8,499 nucleotides of DNA from an uncultured Erysipelotrichaceae bacterium (GTDB lineage Bacteria > Bacillota_I > Bacilli_A > RF39 > UBA660). The stretch spans positions 1 through 8,499 of the forward strand of contig CADBLZ010000025.1 of NCBI GenBank assembly GCA_902795675.1. Direction: 5' to 3'. Positions within the stretch are counted from its first letter, which is position 1, and each line of letters begins with the position of its first letter. Position numbers and translations under genes: made by a program. Shown here piece after piece: positions 1-6,211 of this stretch. A model generated the notes under the pieces. That model saw nothing but the letters and a program-made list of their open reading frames with translations, had not been told where the DNA came from and did not search any database.

Positions 1-430
1 TAACATATCCAATAGTGTCTCCACAGAATACTTCATAGTAATCGTCTATTTGATTACCTGTATAATCTAATGAATCGTTTACTTTTAGGATATCGATTCT
101 ATTTAAATATTCAGGTGAATCATATACTAAAGTATCTTTGTTAGCTTTAACAGTACCTTGGAAGAATGGACGATTCCAGTATGGAGCTGGTTCTTCAATA
201 GGTTTTTCTATTTCTTGTAATTCTGCTTCTACATTTGAACTAGCTTTAAAACTGTCTTCTATTTGTACTTCTTCTTCATCTATAGGAACGATAGGTTCAG
301 CTATATCTTCAAGTGAAACTGGTTTTTCAACGACAGAAGCTTTAGTGTTAGTTAAAGAACATGCTGTTAGTGATACACTAGTAGCTGCTATAAATAAAAA
401 TTTTTTTGTTATTTTTGTTAATTTGTTCAT
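1..430 (-). CDS. Predicted lipoprotein with acidic linker and SH3-like domain, 3' end outside window
   Basis: 143 codons are readable from an ATG at 430-428; the gene runs off the left edge, so it is partial. The N-terminus is a lipoprotein signal peptide: a Lys-rich start (MNKLTKITKK), a hydrophobic stretch (residues 11-19), then lipobox LTAC with the lipidated Cys at residue 24. The mature protein should be anchored to the outer face of the membrane. Residues about 25-85 form a low-complexity linker rich in Glu, Asp and Pro (for example EKPIEEPAP), likely unstructured. From about residue 92 (GTVKANKDTLVYDSP onward, then a WxxV-like pattern ending DDYYEVFCGDTIGYV) the sequence resembles a bacterial SH3 (SH3b) domain, which often binds cell wall or acts as a targeting module. 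A start with AAAGGGGA about 10 nt upstream and a near-consensus promoter support the call. The lipobox is clear; the SH3b assignment is moderate; any catalytic domain would lie beyond the window. Confidence 0.85.
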   Translation of the reverse strand, partial: MNKLTKITKKFLFIAATSVSLTACSLTNTKASVVEKPVSLEDIAEPIVPIDEEEVQIEDSFKASSNVEAELQEIEKPIEEPAPYWNRPFFQGTVKANKDTLVYDSPEYLNRIDILKVNDSLDYTGNQIDDYYEVFCGDTIGYV

Positions 431-441
431 TATATTAAAAT

Positions 442-449
442 CCCCTTTA
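442..449 (-). promoter_or_regulatory. Ribosome binding site of the lipoprotein gene
   Basis: Read on the minus strand this is AAAGGGGA, about 10 nt before the ATG. It fixes the start of the lipoprotein at 430, immediately ahead of the Lys-rich signal peptide, so no other start is needed. Confidence 0.75.
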
Positions 450-457
450 ACGAGATA

Positions 458-486
458 ATTTTATATCTTTCGTGACTAAGTGTCAA
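458..486 (-). promoter_or_regulatory. Sigma-A type promoter of the lipoprotein gene
   Basis: On the minus strand a perfect -35 box TTGACA (486-481) is followed after 17 nt by TAAAAT (463-458), five of six matches to the -10 consensus. The predicted start of transcription is near 451, which leaves a leader of about 20 nt holding the ribosome binding site. It is back to back with the uvrB promoter: the two -35 regions are only a few bases apart. Confidence 0.75.
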
Positions 487-492
487 AAATAA

Positions 493-520
493 ATGTTAAT
501 TTTATATTAAATGATATAAT
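493..520 (+). promoter_or_regulatory. uvrB promoter with extended -10
   Basis: TATAAT at 515-520 is preceded by TGA at 512-514, giving an extended -10 element. The -35 is poor (ATGTTA at 493-498, 16 nt spacer), which is typical when a TGn motif is present. The predicted transcription start is near 527, so the leader is about 17 nt and contains the Shine-Dalgarno AGAGGTGAT (532-540). I see no convincing LexA operator (CGAAC-N4-GTTCG type) around it, although uvrB belongs to the SOS regulon in many Bacillota. Confidence 0.7.
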
Positions 521-543
521 AGACATACAAAAGAGGTGATAGT

Positions 544-2505
544 ATGTCTTTATTTCATTTAAAAAGTAATTATGAACCTAGTGGTGATCAACCGGAAGCT
601 ATTAATAAATTAGTTACTAGTATTAATAATGGTGATAAGTATCAAGTACTTGAAGGTGTTACTGGTTCAGGTAAAACATTTACGATGGCTAATGTTATTC
701 AGAATACTAGTAAACCTACTTTAATTCTTTCACATAATAAGACTTTAGCTGGTCAATTATATAGTGAAATGAAAGAATTATTTCCTGATGATTATGTAGA
801 ATACTTTGTATCATATTATGATTATTATCAACCAGAAGCTTATGTACCACAAAGTGATACATATATAGAGAAGGACGCTTCTATTAATGACGAGATAGAT
901 GAACTTAGACATGCTGCTACTAGTGCTTTAATTAATAATCGTAATGTTATAGTTATTGCTTCTGTATCTTGTATATATGGTATAGGTGAAAAAGAAGAAT
1001 ACGTTAATAATATGCTTACTTTATCTTTAGGTGACCGTGTTAAAAGAGATGATGTATTGCATAAGTTAGTAGATATGACTTATGAAAGAAATGATATGGA
1101 TTTTCATAGAGGTACATTTAGAGTTAGAGGAGATGTCTTAGATATCATTCCTGCCAGTGAAAGAGAGAATGGTATTAGAGTAGAGTTCTTTGGTGATGAA
1201 ATAGATAAGATTGTTACTTTTGATACTTTAACTGGATCTTTAATTAATAACAAGAAAACTGTTAGTATCTTCCCGGCTTCACACTATGTTACGAGTAAAG
1301 ATAAGTTAGATAAAGCTATTGTTAGAATAGAAGAAGAATTAGAAGATAGATTAAAAGTATTACATGAAGAGAATAAGTTAATTGAAGAACAAAGACTTCG
1401 TGAAAGAACTAAGTATGATATAGAAATGTTAAAAGAAACTGGTTTCTGTAATGGTATTGAAAACTATACTAGACATCTAGCCTTAAAAGGACCAGGTGAA
1501 ACACCAACATGTTTAATGGATTTCTTCCCAGAAGATTATTTATTAATAGTAGATGAATCACATGTTACATTGCCACAAGTAAGAGGTATGTATAACGGTA
1601 ATAAGATGAGAAAGCAAACTCTAATCGATTATGGCTTTAGATTACCTAGTGCTGCTGATAACCGTCCGTTAATGTTTGAAGAATTTGAAAATAAGATTAA
1701 TCAAGCTTTATTTGTTTCTGCTACACCTGGTGATTATGAACTAGATTTAGTAAATCAACATACTGTTGAACAAATAATAAGACCTACTGGTTTACTTGAC
1801 CCAATTATTGAAGTAAGAGAAACAGAAGGTCAAATAGATGACTTAATTAATGAAATTAATATTAGAAAAGAAAAGAATCAACGTGTTTTAATTACAACGC
1901 TTACAATTCGTATGGCTGAAGAGTTAACGAACTACTTAAAAGATATAGGTATTAAAGTAGCTTACTTACATAATGAAGTTAAAACTTTAGATAGATTAAA
2001 GATTATTCATGATTTAAGAATAGGTAAATATGATGTTATTGTTGGTATTAACTTATTAAGAGAAGGTTTAGATATACCAGAAGTATCTTTAATAGCTATT
2101 ATGGACGCTGATAAACAAGGTTTTTTAAGAAGTGATAGATCTCTTATTCAAACAATTGGTAGAGCTGCTCGTAATAGTGAAGGACATGTTATCATGTATG
2201 CAGACTCTATTAGTGAATCAATGCAAAAAGCTATTAGTGAAACAGAAAGACGTCGTAAGATTCAAAATGAATATAATATTAAACATGGTATTGTACCAAA
2301 AACAATTATTAAAGAAGTTAGAGATGTTATTAGTAATATTGATGATAATAAGATAGATCCAATTAAGAAAGAAAAATTAAGTAAGAAGGAAACACAAGAC
2401 TTAATGATTAAGATTGAAAATGAAATGAAAGAAGCTGCAAAACAATTAGATTTTGAAAGAGCTATGGAATTAAGAGATATCTTATTTGAAATGAAAGCAG
2501 AGTAA
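544..2505 (+). CDS. uvrB: Excinuclease ABC subunit B
   Basis: 653 residues, close to the usual 655-675. UvrB is the damage-verifying helicase-like subunit of nucleotide excision repair: it is loaded onto DNA by UvrA, inserts its beta-hairpin between the strands, hydrolyses ATP and recruits UvrC, all in the cytoplasm. Seen here: Walker A GVTGSGKT (38-45); beta-hairpin YYDYYQPEAYVP (91-102); Walker B/DESH (337-340) in LLIVDESH; SATPGDYE; helicase motif VI QTIGRAAR (536-543); and a C-terminal UVR domain (about 610-653, with ERAMELRD) that binds UvrC and UvrA. No key motif is missing. The start is set by AGAGGTGAT seven to eight bases upstream. Unlike the common uvrBA arrangement, uvrA is not next: four genes lie between them, and uvrB ends in its own terminator, so it appears to be a single-gene transcript. 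Confidence 0.98.
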   Translation: MSLFHLKSNYEPSGDQPEAINKLVTSINNGDKYQVLEGVTGSGKTFTMANVIQNTSKPTLILSHNKTLAGQLYSEMKELFPDDYVEYFVSYYDYYQPEAYVPQSDTYIEKDASINDEIDELRHAATSALINNRNVIVIASVSCIYGIGEKEEYVNNMLTLSLGDRVKRDDVLHKLVDMTYERNDMDFHRGTFRVRGDVLDIIPASERENGIRVEFFGDEIDKIVTFDTLTGSLINNKKTVSIFPASHYVTSKDKLDKAIVRIEEELEDRLKVLHEENKLIEEQRLRERTKYDIEMLKETGFCNGIENYTRHLALKGPGETPTCLMDFFPEDYLLIVDESHVTLPQVRGMYNGNKMRKQTLIDYGFRLPSAADNRPLMFEEFENKINQALFVSATPGDYELDLVNQHTVEQIIRPTGLLDPIIEVRETEGQIDDLINEINIRKEKNQRVLITTLTIRMAEELTNYLKDIGIKVAYLHNEVKTLDRLKIIHDLRIGKYDVIVGINLLREGLDIPEVSLIAIMDADKQGFLRSDRSLIQTIGRAARNSEGHVIMYADSISESMQKAISETERRRKIQNEYNIKHGIVPKTIIKEVRDVISNIDDNKIDPIKKEKLSKKETQDLMIKIENEMKEAAKQLDFERAMELRDILFEMKAE

Positions 2506-2529
2506 AAGATGTAGAAATACATCTTTTTT
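2504..2529 (+). terminator. Intrinsic terminator of uvrB
   Basis: A 10-bp perfect stem (AAAAGATGTA at 2504-2513 with TACATCTTTT at 2518-2527) closes a GAAA tetraloop and runs into six T. The 5' arm begins inside the TAA stop codon of uvrB (2503-2505). The stem is A/T-rich at the base but otherwise well formed. Confidence 0.85.
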
Positions 2530-2572
2530 ACTTGTATTTTTTCTAATTAGTAGTATCATTGTACGAGTGTGC

Positions 2573-2601
2573 TTGTAAAAAAAAGCTAAATAATATAAAA
2601 T
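2573..2601 (+). promoter_or_regulatory. ppaC promoter
   Basis: TTGTAA (2573-2578) and TAAAAT (2596-2601) are separated by 17 nt, giving a predicted start near 2608 and a leader of about 20 nt. A second candidate -10, TATAAT at 2605-2610, has no -35 at a good distance. A small imperfect inverted repeat (2562-2577) overlaps the -35. The rest of the uvrB-ppaC gap (2530-2572) shows nothing else. Confidence 0.55.
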
Positions 2602-2613
2602 ATTTATAATAAT

Positions 2614-2621
2614 AAAGGGGA
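2614..2621 (+). promoter_or_regulatory. Ribosome binding site of ppaC
   Basis: AAAGGGGA lies 7-8 nt before the ATG at 2629. This is the same form of Shine-Dalgarno sequence as that of the lipoprotein gene and differs from the AGAGGTGAT form used by uvrB and uvrA. Confidence 0.7.
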
Positions 2622-2628
2622 CATTAAA

Positions 2629-4254
2629 ATGGCAAAGACATTTATTTTTGGACATAAATCACCAGATACTGACTCTGTTTGTGCCAGTATTTCTTTAAGC
2701 TATTTAAAAAATCAATTGGGCTTTGATACTGAACCTAGAGTATTAGGTGATTTAAACAAGGAAACTAATTTTGTTTTAAGTTATTTTAAGTTTCCTGAAC
2801 CTAAATTCTTAAATGATGTTAAAGTTCAAATTAAGAATATGAAGTATAACAAAAAAGCTATGATTAATGAAAATGCTTCTATTTATGAAACATATGAAAA
2901 GATAAATGAATTTGATGTTACAGGTTTACCTTTGGTAGATAATAAAAATAAACTAACAGGTTATTGTAACGTTAAAGAAATAGCTAAGTATTTAATAGAT
3001 GGCGATATTACGCAATTAGATACTTCTTATGAAAACATTCTAAAGACTTTAAATGGTAAATCTATCTTAAAATTTAATGATGAGATTAGAGGTCATGTAT
3101 TAGCTGCAACATTTAGATCTGTTACTTTTATTGATCGTGTAGATTTAAATAATAATGATATTTTAATTGTTGGTGATAGATATAAAATACTTGAATATAG
3201 TGTTAAAACACCTGTTAAGTTATTAATTCTTATTAATAATTTTTCATTACCAGATGAATTATTAGAGATTGCTAAACAAAATAAAGTAAATGTTATTAGT
3301 GTACCTATGGGTTCATTTAAGTGTGCTAATATGGTTAAACTATGTAATTATATTAAACTAATTAATATAAATCCTAATCCAATTACATTTGATGATTTTG
3401 ATTATCGTGATGACTTTATTAAGATAAGTACTAAATATGGCCATACTAACTATCCAATTATTGATAAAGATAATAAATGTGTTGGTATGTTAAAGTTAGT
3501 AGACCAAAACACTTATGATAAAGCTAAAGTAATTCTTGTTGATCATAATCAAGCTAGTCAAAGTGTTGATGGTGTTGATGAAGCTGATATATTAGAAGTA
3601 ATAGATCATCATAATTTAGGTACTATTGGTACTAATACACCAATTAACTTTAGATCAATGCCAGTTGGATGTACTTGTACTATTATTTATCATTTATTTA
3701 AAGAAAGTAATGTTGAGATACCAAGGAATATAGCTGGTTTAATGCTTAGTGCTATTTTATCAGATACTTTATTATTAAAGTCTCCAACAACTACTGATGT
3801 TGATATTAGAATAGCTAATGAGTTAGCTAAAATAGCTCAAGTAGATATTAATCAATATGGTACAAAGATGTTTAAGGAAGGATCTTCTGTTAAGGGAATG
3901 ACTCCTACTGAGATTATTCATCAAGATAGAAAGTCATTTAATTATAATGATGCTAATATTAATATCAGTCAGATAACAACATTAGATATTGATAATGTTA
4001 TTAATATTAAGGAAGATATCATTGGTGCTTTAAATAGTATGTGTGATTTAGGTAATTATAAGATATCTTTATTATTTGTAACGGATATCATTAATAAGGG
4101 ATCATATTTATTCTATAATGATTCTAGTAAAGATATTGTTTCTGAAGCTTATTCTATAAAGGATATTAGACAAGGCGTTTATATGGATGGAGTAGTTTCT
4201 AGAAAGAAACAAATGTTACCTAATTTATTAGAAGTAATTGAAAGAAGAGGATAG
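2629..4254 (+). CDS. ppaC: Manganese-dependent inorganic pyrophosphatase (family II) with CBS-DRTGG-CBS regulatory insert
   Basis: 541 residues. Family II pyrophosphatases hydrolyse cytoplasmic PPi to two phosphates and drive biosynthetic reactions that release PPi. The DHH domain is split: residues 1-65 carry GHKSPDTDS (metal ligands H9, D13, D15); catalysis resumes at about 300 with DHNQ (305-308), DHH (326-328) and D379 in LSDTLLLKSPTTTD. The C-terminal DHHA2 domain holds K416 and the substrate-binding SRKKQ (524-528). Between them lie a CBS motif (about 75-125), a DRTGG-like domain (about 134-247, with IVGDR) and a second CBS motif (about 250-297). This is the layout of the roughly 550-residue CBS-PPases of Clostridium type, where AMP/ADP inhibit and ATP or Ap4A activate; nucleotide control here is inferred from family. 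Oddity: Gln308 replaces the Glu of the usual DHNE motif. The gene is monocistronic, with a promoter before it and a terminator across its stop codon. Confidence 0.95.
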   Translation: MAKTFIFGHKSPDTDSVCASISLSYLKNQLGFDTEPRVLGDLNKETNFVLSYFKFPEPKFLNDVKVQIKNMKYNKKAMINENASIYETYEKINEFDVTGLPLVDNKNKLTGYCNVKEIAKYLIDGDITQLDTSYENILKTLNGKSILKFNDEIRGHVLAATFRSVTFIDRVDLNNNDILIVGDRYKILEYSVKTPVKLLILINNFSLPDELLEIAKQNKVNVISVPMGSFKCANMVKLCNYIKLININPNPITFDDFDYRDDFIKISTKYGHTNYPIIDKDNKCVGMLKLVDQNTYDKAKVILVDHNQASQSVDGVDEADILEVIDHHNLGTIGTNTPINFRSMPVGCTCTIIYHLFKESNVEIPRNIAGLMLSAILSDTLLLKSPTTTDVDIRIANELAKIAQVDINQYGTKMFKEGSSVKGMTPTEIIHQDRKSFNYNDANINISQITTLDIDNVINIKEDIIGALNSMCDLGNYKISLLFVTDIINKGSYLFYNDSSKDIVSEAYSIKDIRQGVYMDGVVSRKKQMLPNLLEVIERRG

Positions 4255-4267
4255 CTCTTCTTTTTTT
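4241..4267 (+). terminator. Intrinsic terminator overlapping the ppaC stop codon
   Basis: The 9-bp perfect stem AAAGAAGAG (4241-4249) with CTCTTCTTT (4255-4263) has a five-base loop GATAG that contains the TAG stop (4252-4254). The T-run extends to 4267. The 5' arm encodes the last residues of PpaC, so a ribosome at the stop codon would cover the hairpin. Confidence 0.85.
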
Positions 4268-4268
4268 A

Positions 4269-4277
4269 TGTTATAAT
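4269..4277 (+). promoter_or_regulatory. Extended -10 promoter of the three-gene operon
   Basis: TGT followed by TATAAT (4272-4277) forms an extended -10 just after the T-run of the ppaC terminator. The -35 position would fall inside the terminator hairpin and has no TTGACA-like match. Transcription is predicted to begin near 4284, only about 10 nt before the ATG and right at the GGTGAT ribosome binding sequence. Confidence 0.55.
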
Positions 4278-4283
4278 TTAATT

Positions 4284-4289
4284 GGTGAT
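4284..4289 (+). promoter_or_regulatory. Ribosome binding site that selects the ATG at 4294
   Basis: GGTGAT pairs with the 3' part of the anti-Shine-Dalgarno tail and is in good register for the ATG at 4294. In-frame TTG (4282) and GTG (4285) codons overlap this site and have no Shine-Dalgarno of their own, so they are unlikely starts. Confidence 0.65.
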
Positions 4290-4293
4290 TAGA

Positions 4294-4764
4294 ATGAAGA
4301 AAAAATTGAATGTTATTATTAGTACTACTTTATTCGTTCTAGGTATTGTTTTATTTATATTAATAAAAGTAGATGCTGTTAGAATGTGTATCTTTTATTT
4401 CTTACTAGGTGATATTATTTTTATCTTTGCATCTCTTAAGAGAATAGTAGATGATAAAAGAAATGAAAATAAATTACTTCATTATAACCATTTAATGACA
4501 AGATATAAACCTTTATCAGTAAGTAATAAAGAATTACTTGAATTAGTTAAAAACGGTTGTAATGATGCTTTTATTAGTTTAGGTAAAGAGTTTTATATAA
4601 TCGGATCTAATGGTAAGAATTATTTCTACATAGGTGATAATGAATTTAAAACACTAGATGATTTTTTAGATTATAAGATTAATGGTGTAGATACACTTAG
4701 AAAACATAGTAAGTTTGTTATTGTCGAAATAAATGATAAAGATCCTAGGGAGATGATTAAATGA
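4294..4764 (+). CDS. Small membrane protein of unknown function, two transmembrane helices
   Basis: 156 residues from the ATG at 4294; the longer reading from TTG 4282 is rejected because the ribosome binding site overlaps it. Two hydrophobic helices are visible, about residues 6-24 (NVIISTTLFVLGIVLFILI) and 30-48, joined by a very short turn (KVDAV). A short Lys-rich N-terminus and a basic KRIVDDKR segment after helix 2 suggest that both ends are cytoplasmic. Residues about 50-156 form a soluble, charged tail with a likely mixed alpha/beta fold (EFYIIGSNGKNYFYIG, then a TLDDFLDYKI helix). I recognise no family and no catalytic motif. It is the first gene of a three-gene operon; its TGA stop overlaps the next start as ATGA, so it is probably translationally coupled to the dehydrogenase and may place that enzyme at the membrane, which is conjecture. 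Confidence 0.85.
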   Translation: MKKKLNVIISTTLFVLGIVLFILIKVDAVRMCIFYFLLGDIIFIFASLKRIVDDKRNENKLLHYNHLMTRYKPLSVSNKELLELVKNGCNDAFISLGKEFYIIGSNGKNYFYIGDNEFKTLDDFLDYKINGVDTLRKHSKFVIVEINDKDPREMIK

Positions 4765-5531
4765 AAGCGTTAGTTACTGGAGCTTCAAGTGGAATAGGTA
4801 AAGAGATGTGTTATTATCTTGGTGAATTAGGTTACGATGTAATCTTAGTGGCTAGAGATAAGAAGAATTTAGAAGATGTTGCTAGTAAGATTAAAACAAA
4901 TACGAGAGTTATTGATTTAGATTTAAGTAAAAGAGAGAATGCTTTTAAGTTATATGAGATGACTAAAGATGAGAACATTGATTTACTAGTTAATGGCGCT
5001 GGATTTGGTTTGTTTGGTAAAACATGGGAGACTGATTTAGATCGTGAACTTAGTATGATTGATTTAAATGTAACTTCTCTTCATATATTAACTAAGTTAT
5101 TCTTACAAGATATGGTTAAGAGAAATAGTGGTCGTATTTTAAATATAGCTTCTTCAGCTGGTTTCTTAGCAGGACCTATTCTTAATACATATTATTCAAC
5201 AAAGAATTATGTTTTAAGATTTACTGAAGCTATATATGAAGAATTAAGACATGATAATATTAATGTTCATGTATCTGCTTTATGTCCTGGACCAGTAGAT
5301 ACTAATTTTAATAAAGTAGCTGGTGGTTCATTTGCTACTAAAGCGTTAGATGCTACTTATGTTGCTAGATATGGTATTGATAAATGCTTAAAGAATAAGC
5401 TAGTTATTGTACCTGGTTTTGGAATGAAATTAGTTATCTTCTTCCAAAGATTTGCTCCACTTAAGTTATTACTTAGAATGACATATGGTGTTCAAAAACA
5501 AAAAGCAAGTAAAGGTGGTAAGAATGTTTAA
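4761..5531 (+). CDS. Short-chain dehydrogenase/reductase (classical SDR), substrate unknown
   Basis: 256 residues, normal for a classical SDR: a single-domain Rossmann NAD(P)(H)-dependent oxidoreductase. Visible motifs: the cofactor loop TGASSGIG (6-13); Ala-Arg (31-32) after strand 2, where a basic residue often favours NADPH; NGAG (78-81); and the catalytic tetrad N103 (DLNVTS), S131 (NIASSAG), Y144 and K148 (YYSTK). PGPVDT (176-181) follows. These are all intact, so it should be active. The overall look is closest to the DltE/YqjQ-like group of SDRs, whose substrates are mostly undefined. The C-terminus (about 222-245) has a hydrophobic, basic helix (KLVIFFQRFAPLKLLLR), a possible membrane-contact or dimer segment. 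The gene starts inside the stop of the preceding gene (ATGA) with AGGGAG (4747-4752) eight bases upstream, and its end overlaps the following gene by 8 nt. Cofactor preference and substrate cannot be read from the sequence. Confidence 0.93.
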   Translation: MKALVTGASSGIGKEMCYYLGELGYDVILVARDKKNLEDVASKIKTNTRVIDLDLSKRENAFKLYEMTKDENIDLLVNGAGFGLFGKTWETDLDRELSMIDLNVTSLHILTKLFLQDMVKRNSGRILNIASSAGFLAGPILNTYYSTKNYVLRFTEAIYEELRHDNINVHVSALCPGPVDTNFNKVAGGSFATKALDATYVARYGIDKCLKNKLVIVPGFGMKLVIFFQRFAPLKLLLRMTYGVQKQKASKGGKNV

Positions 5532-6183
5532 TAAATATATGTTTAAAAATATACCAACAAAGTATGCTTTTGCTGGTTATTGTGTTAGAAAGGGTTTGTC
5601 ACAAATGACTACTCCTGATCAACAAGGTAATATTGTTTATGATGTATTTACAGAAACTTATGTTGATAACTTTTTATCATTCTTTATTCTAATGGATGAT
5701 GGAACATATAAACATGTTGATGGTAAGGAATCAGTTGTTAGTATTGATATGAATGACTTTATGTCTAAACATATTTATAGAGGAGCTTACTATGATGTAA
5801 GTCAATTACCAATGTATGATAAAGAAGAAGTAATAGGAGTATTTGGTTTAAGAGACATAATTACTTTAGAAAAACAAATTGATGAAATGGAAAAAGAATT
5901 TGAATCAAGAGATATGTCTATTCAAGCTATTCTAGGTGAAAAACCTCAATATACAGGTTTAGAAATAACAGGTGCTATTAATAGATTTAATAAAGATTTA
6001 AAAAGGGAAAAGAAAAGAATTTTAATTCCACCTATTAAATATGGACCTGAAGATACTTATGTTAGTTTAATTGGTGATGAGTTAGATTTTAATGATTTTT
6101 TAACTAATAAATCTAGTGATCAAATTATAAATGATATTATTACTTTAGATAATAAAGTAGATGGTGTTGGTAATTTAAAATAG
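5524..6183 (+). CDS. Unrecognised soluble protein, third gene of the operon
   Basis: 219 residues from ATG 5524, chosen because AAAGGTGG (5511-5518) is well spaced before it; an in-frame ATG at 5485 lacks such a site and would add 13 Lys-rich residues that merely overlap the SDR gene. No signal peptide or transmembrane helix is seen. Residues 1-95 appear mostly beta (NIVYDVFTETYVDNFLSFF, YKHVDGKESVVSID). Residues about 112-130 (TLEKQIDEMEKEFESRD) and 150-165 (INRFNKDLKREKKR) are charged helices, possibly a short coiled coil. The tail is acidic (GDELDFNDF, IINDIITLDNK). I know no family for it. It overlaps the dehydrogenase gene by 8 nt, implying coupled translation and a shared role, and it ends in a terminator that includes its stop codon. 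Base composition and codon use match the neighbours, so recent transfer is not suggested. Confidence 0.85.
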   Translation: MFNKYMFKNIPTKYAFAGYCVRKGLSQMTTPDQQGNIVYDVFTETYVDNFLSFFILMDDGTYKHVDGKESVVSIDMNDFMSKHIYRGAYYDVSQLPMYDKEEVIGVFGLRDIITLEKQIDEMEKEFESRDMSIQAILGEKPQYTGLEITGAINRFNKDLKREKKRILIPPIKYGPEDTYVSLIGDELDFNDFLTNKSSDQIINDIITLDNKVDGVGNLK

Positions 6184-6207
6184 TCAGTGTTAACTGATTA
6201 TTTTTTT
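6177..6207 (+). terminator. Intrinsic terminator of the three-gene operon, overlapping the stop codon
   Basis: The stem is TAGTCAGT (6181-6188) with ACTGATTA (6193-6200), loop GTTA, with one G-U pair; it can extend through AAAA (6177-6180) pairing with the T-run. Seven T follow (6201-6207). The TAG stop (6181-6183) lies in the 5' arm. Confidence 0.8.
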
Positions 6208-6211
6208 ACAG

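Noticed and set aside
138..458. Open frame of 106 codons on the plus strand
   Set aside because: It is antisense to the lipoprotein gene, which has a promoter, ribosome binding site and lipobox; the plus reading is Ser/Thr-rich and has no credible start signal.
2132..2522. Short open frames on both strands over the end of uvrB
   Set aside because: They are other-frame readings of a highly conserved uvrB region and lack ribosome binding sites.
4282..4293. TTG or GTG start for the small membrane protein
   Set aside because: Both codons overlap the GGTGAT ribosome binding site that serves the ATG at 4294.
4759..4776. Possible Mycoplasma genetic code (TGA as Trp), considered because of the AT richness
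   Set aside because: TGA ends the membrane protein in an ATGA overlap, reading through it meets TAG two codons later, and conserved tryptophans elsewhere use TGG.
5485..5523. Upstream ATG for the third operon gene
   Set aside because: It has no ribosome binding site and would lengthen the overlap with the SDR gene to 47 nt; the ATG at 5524 has a good AAAGGTGG.
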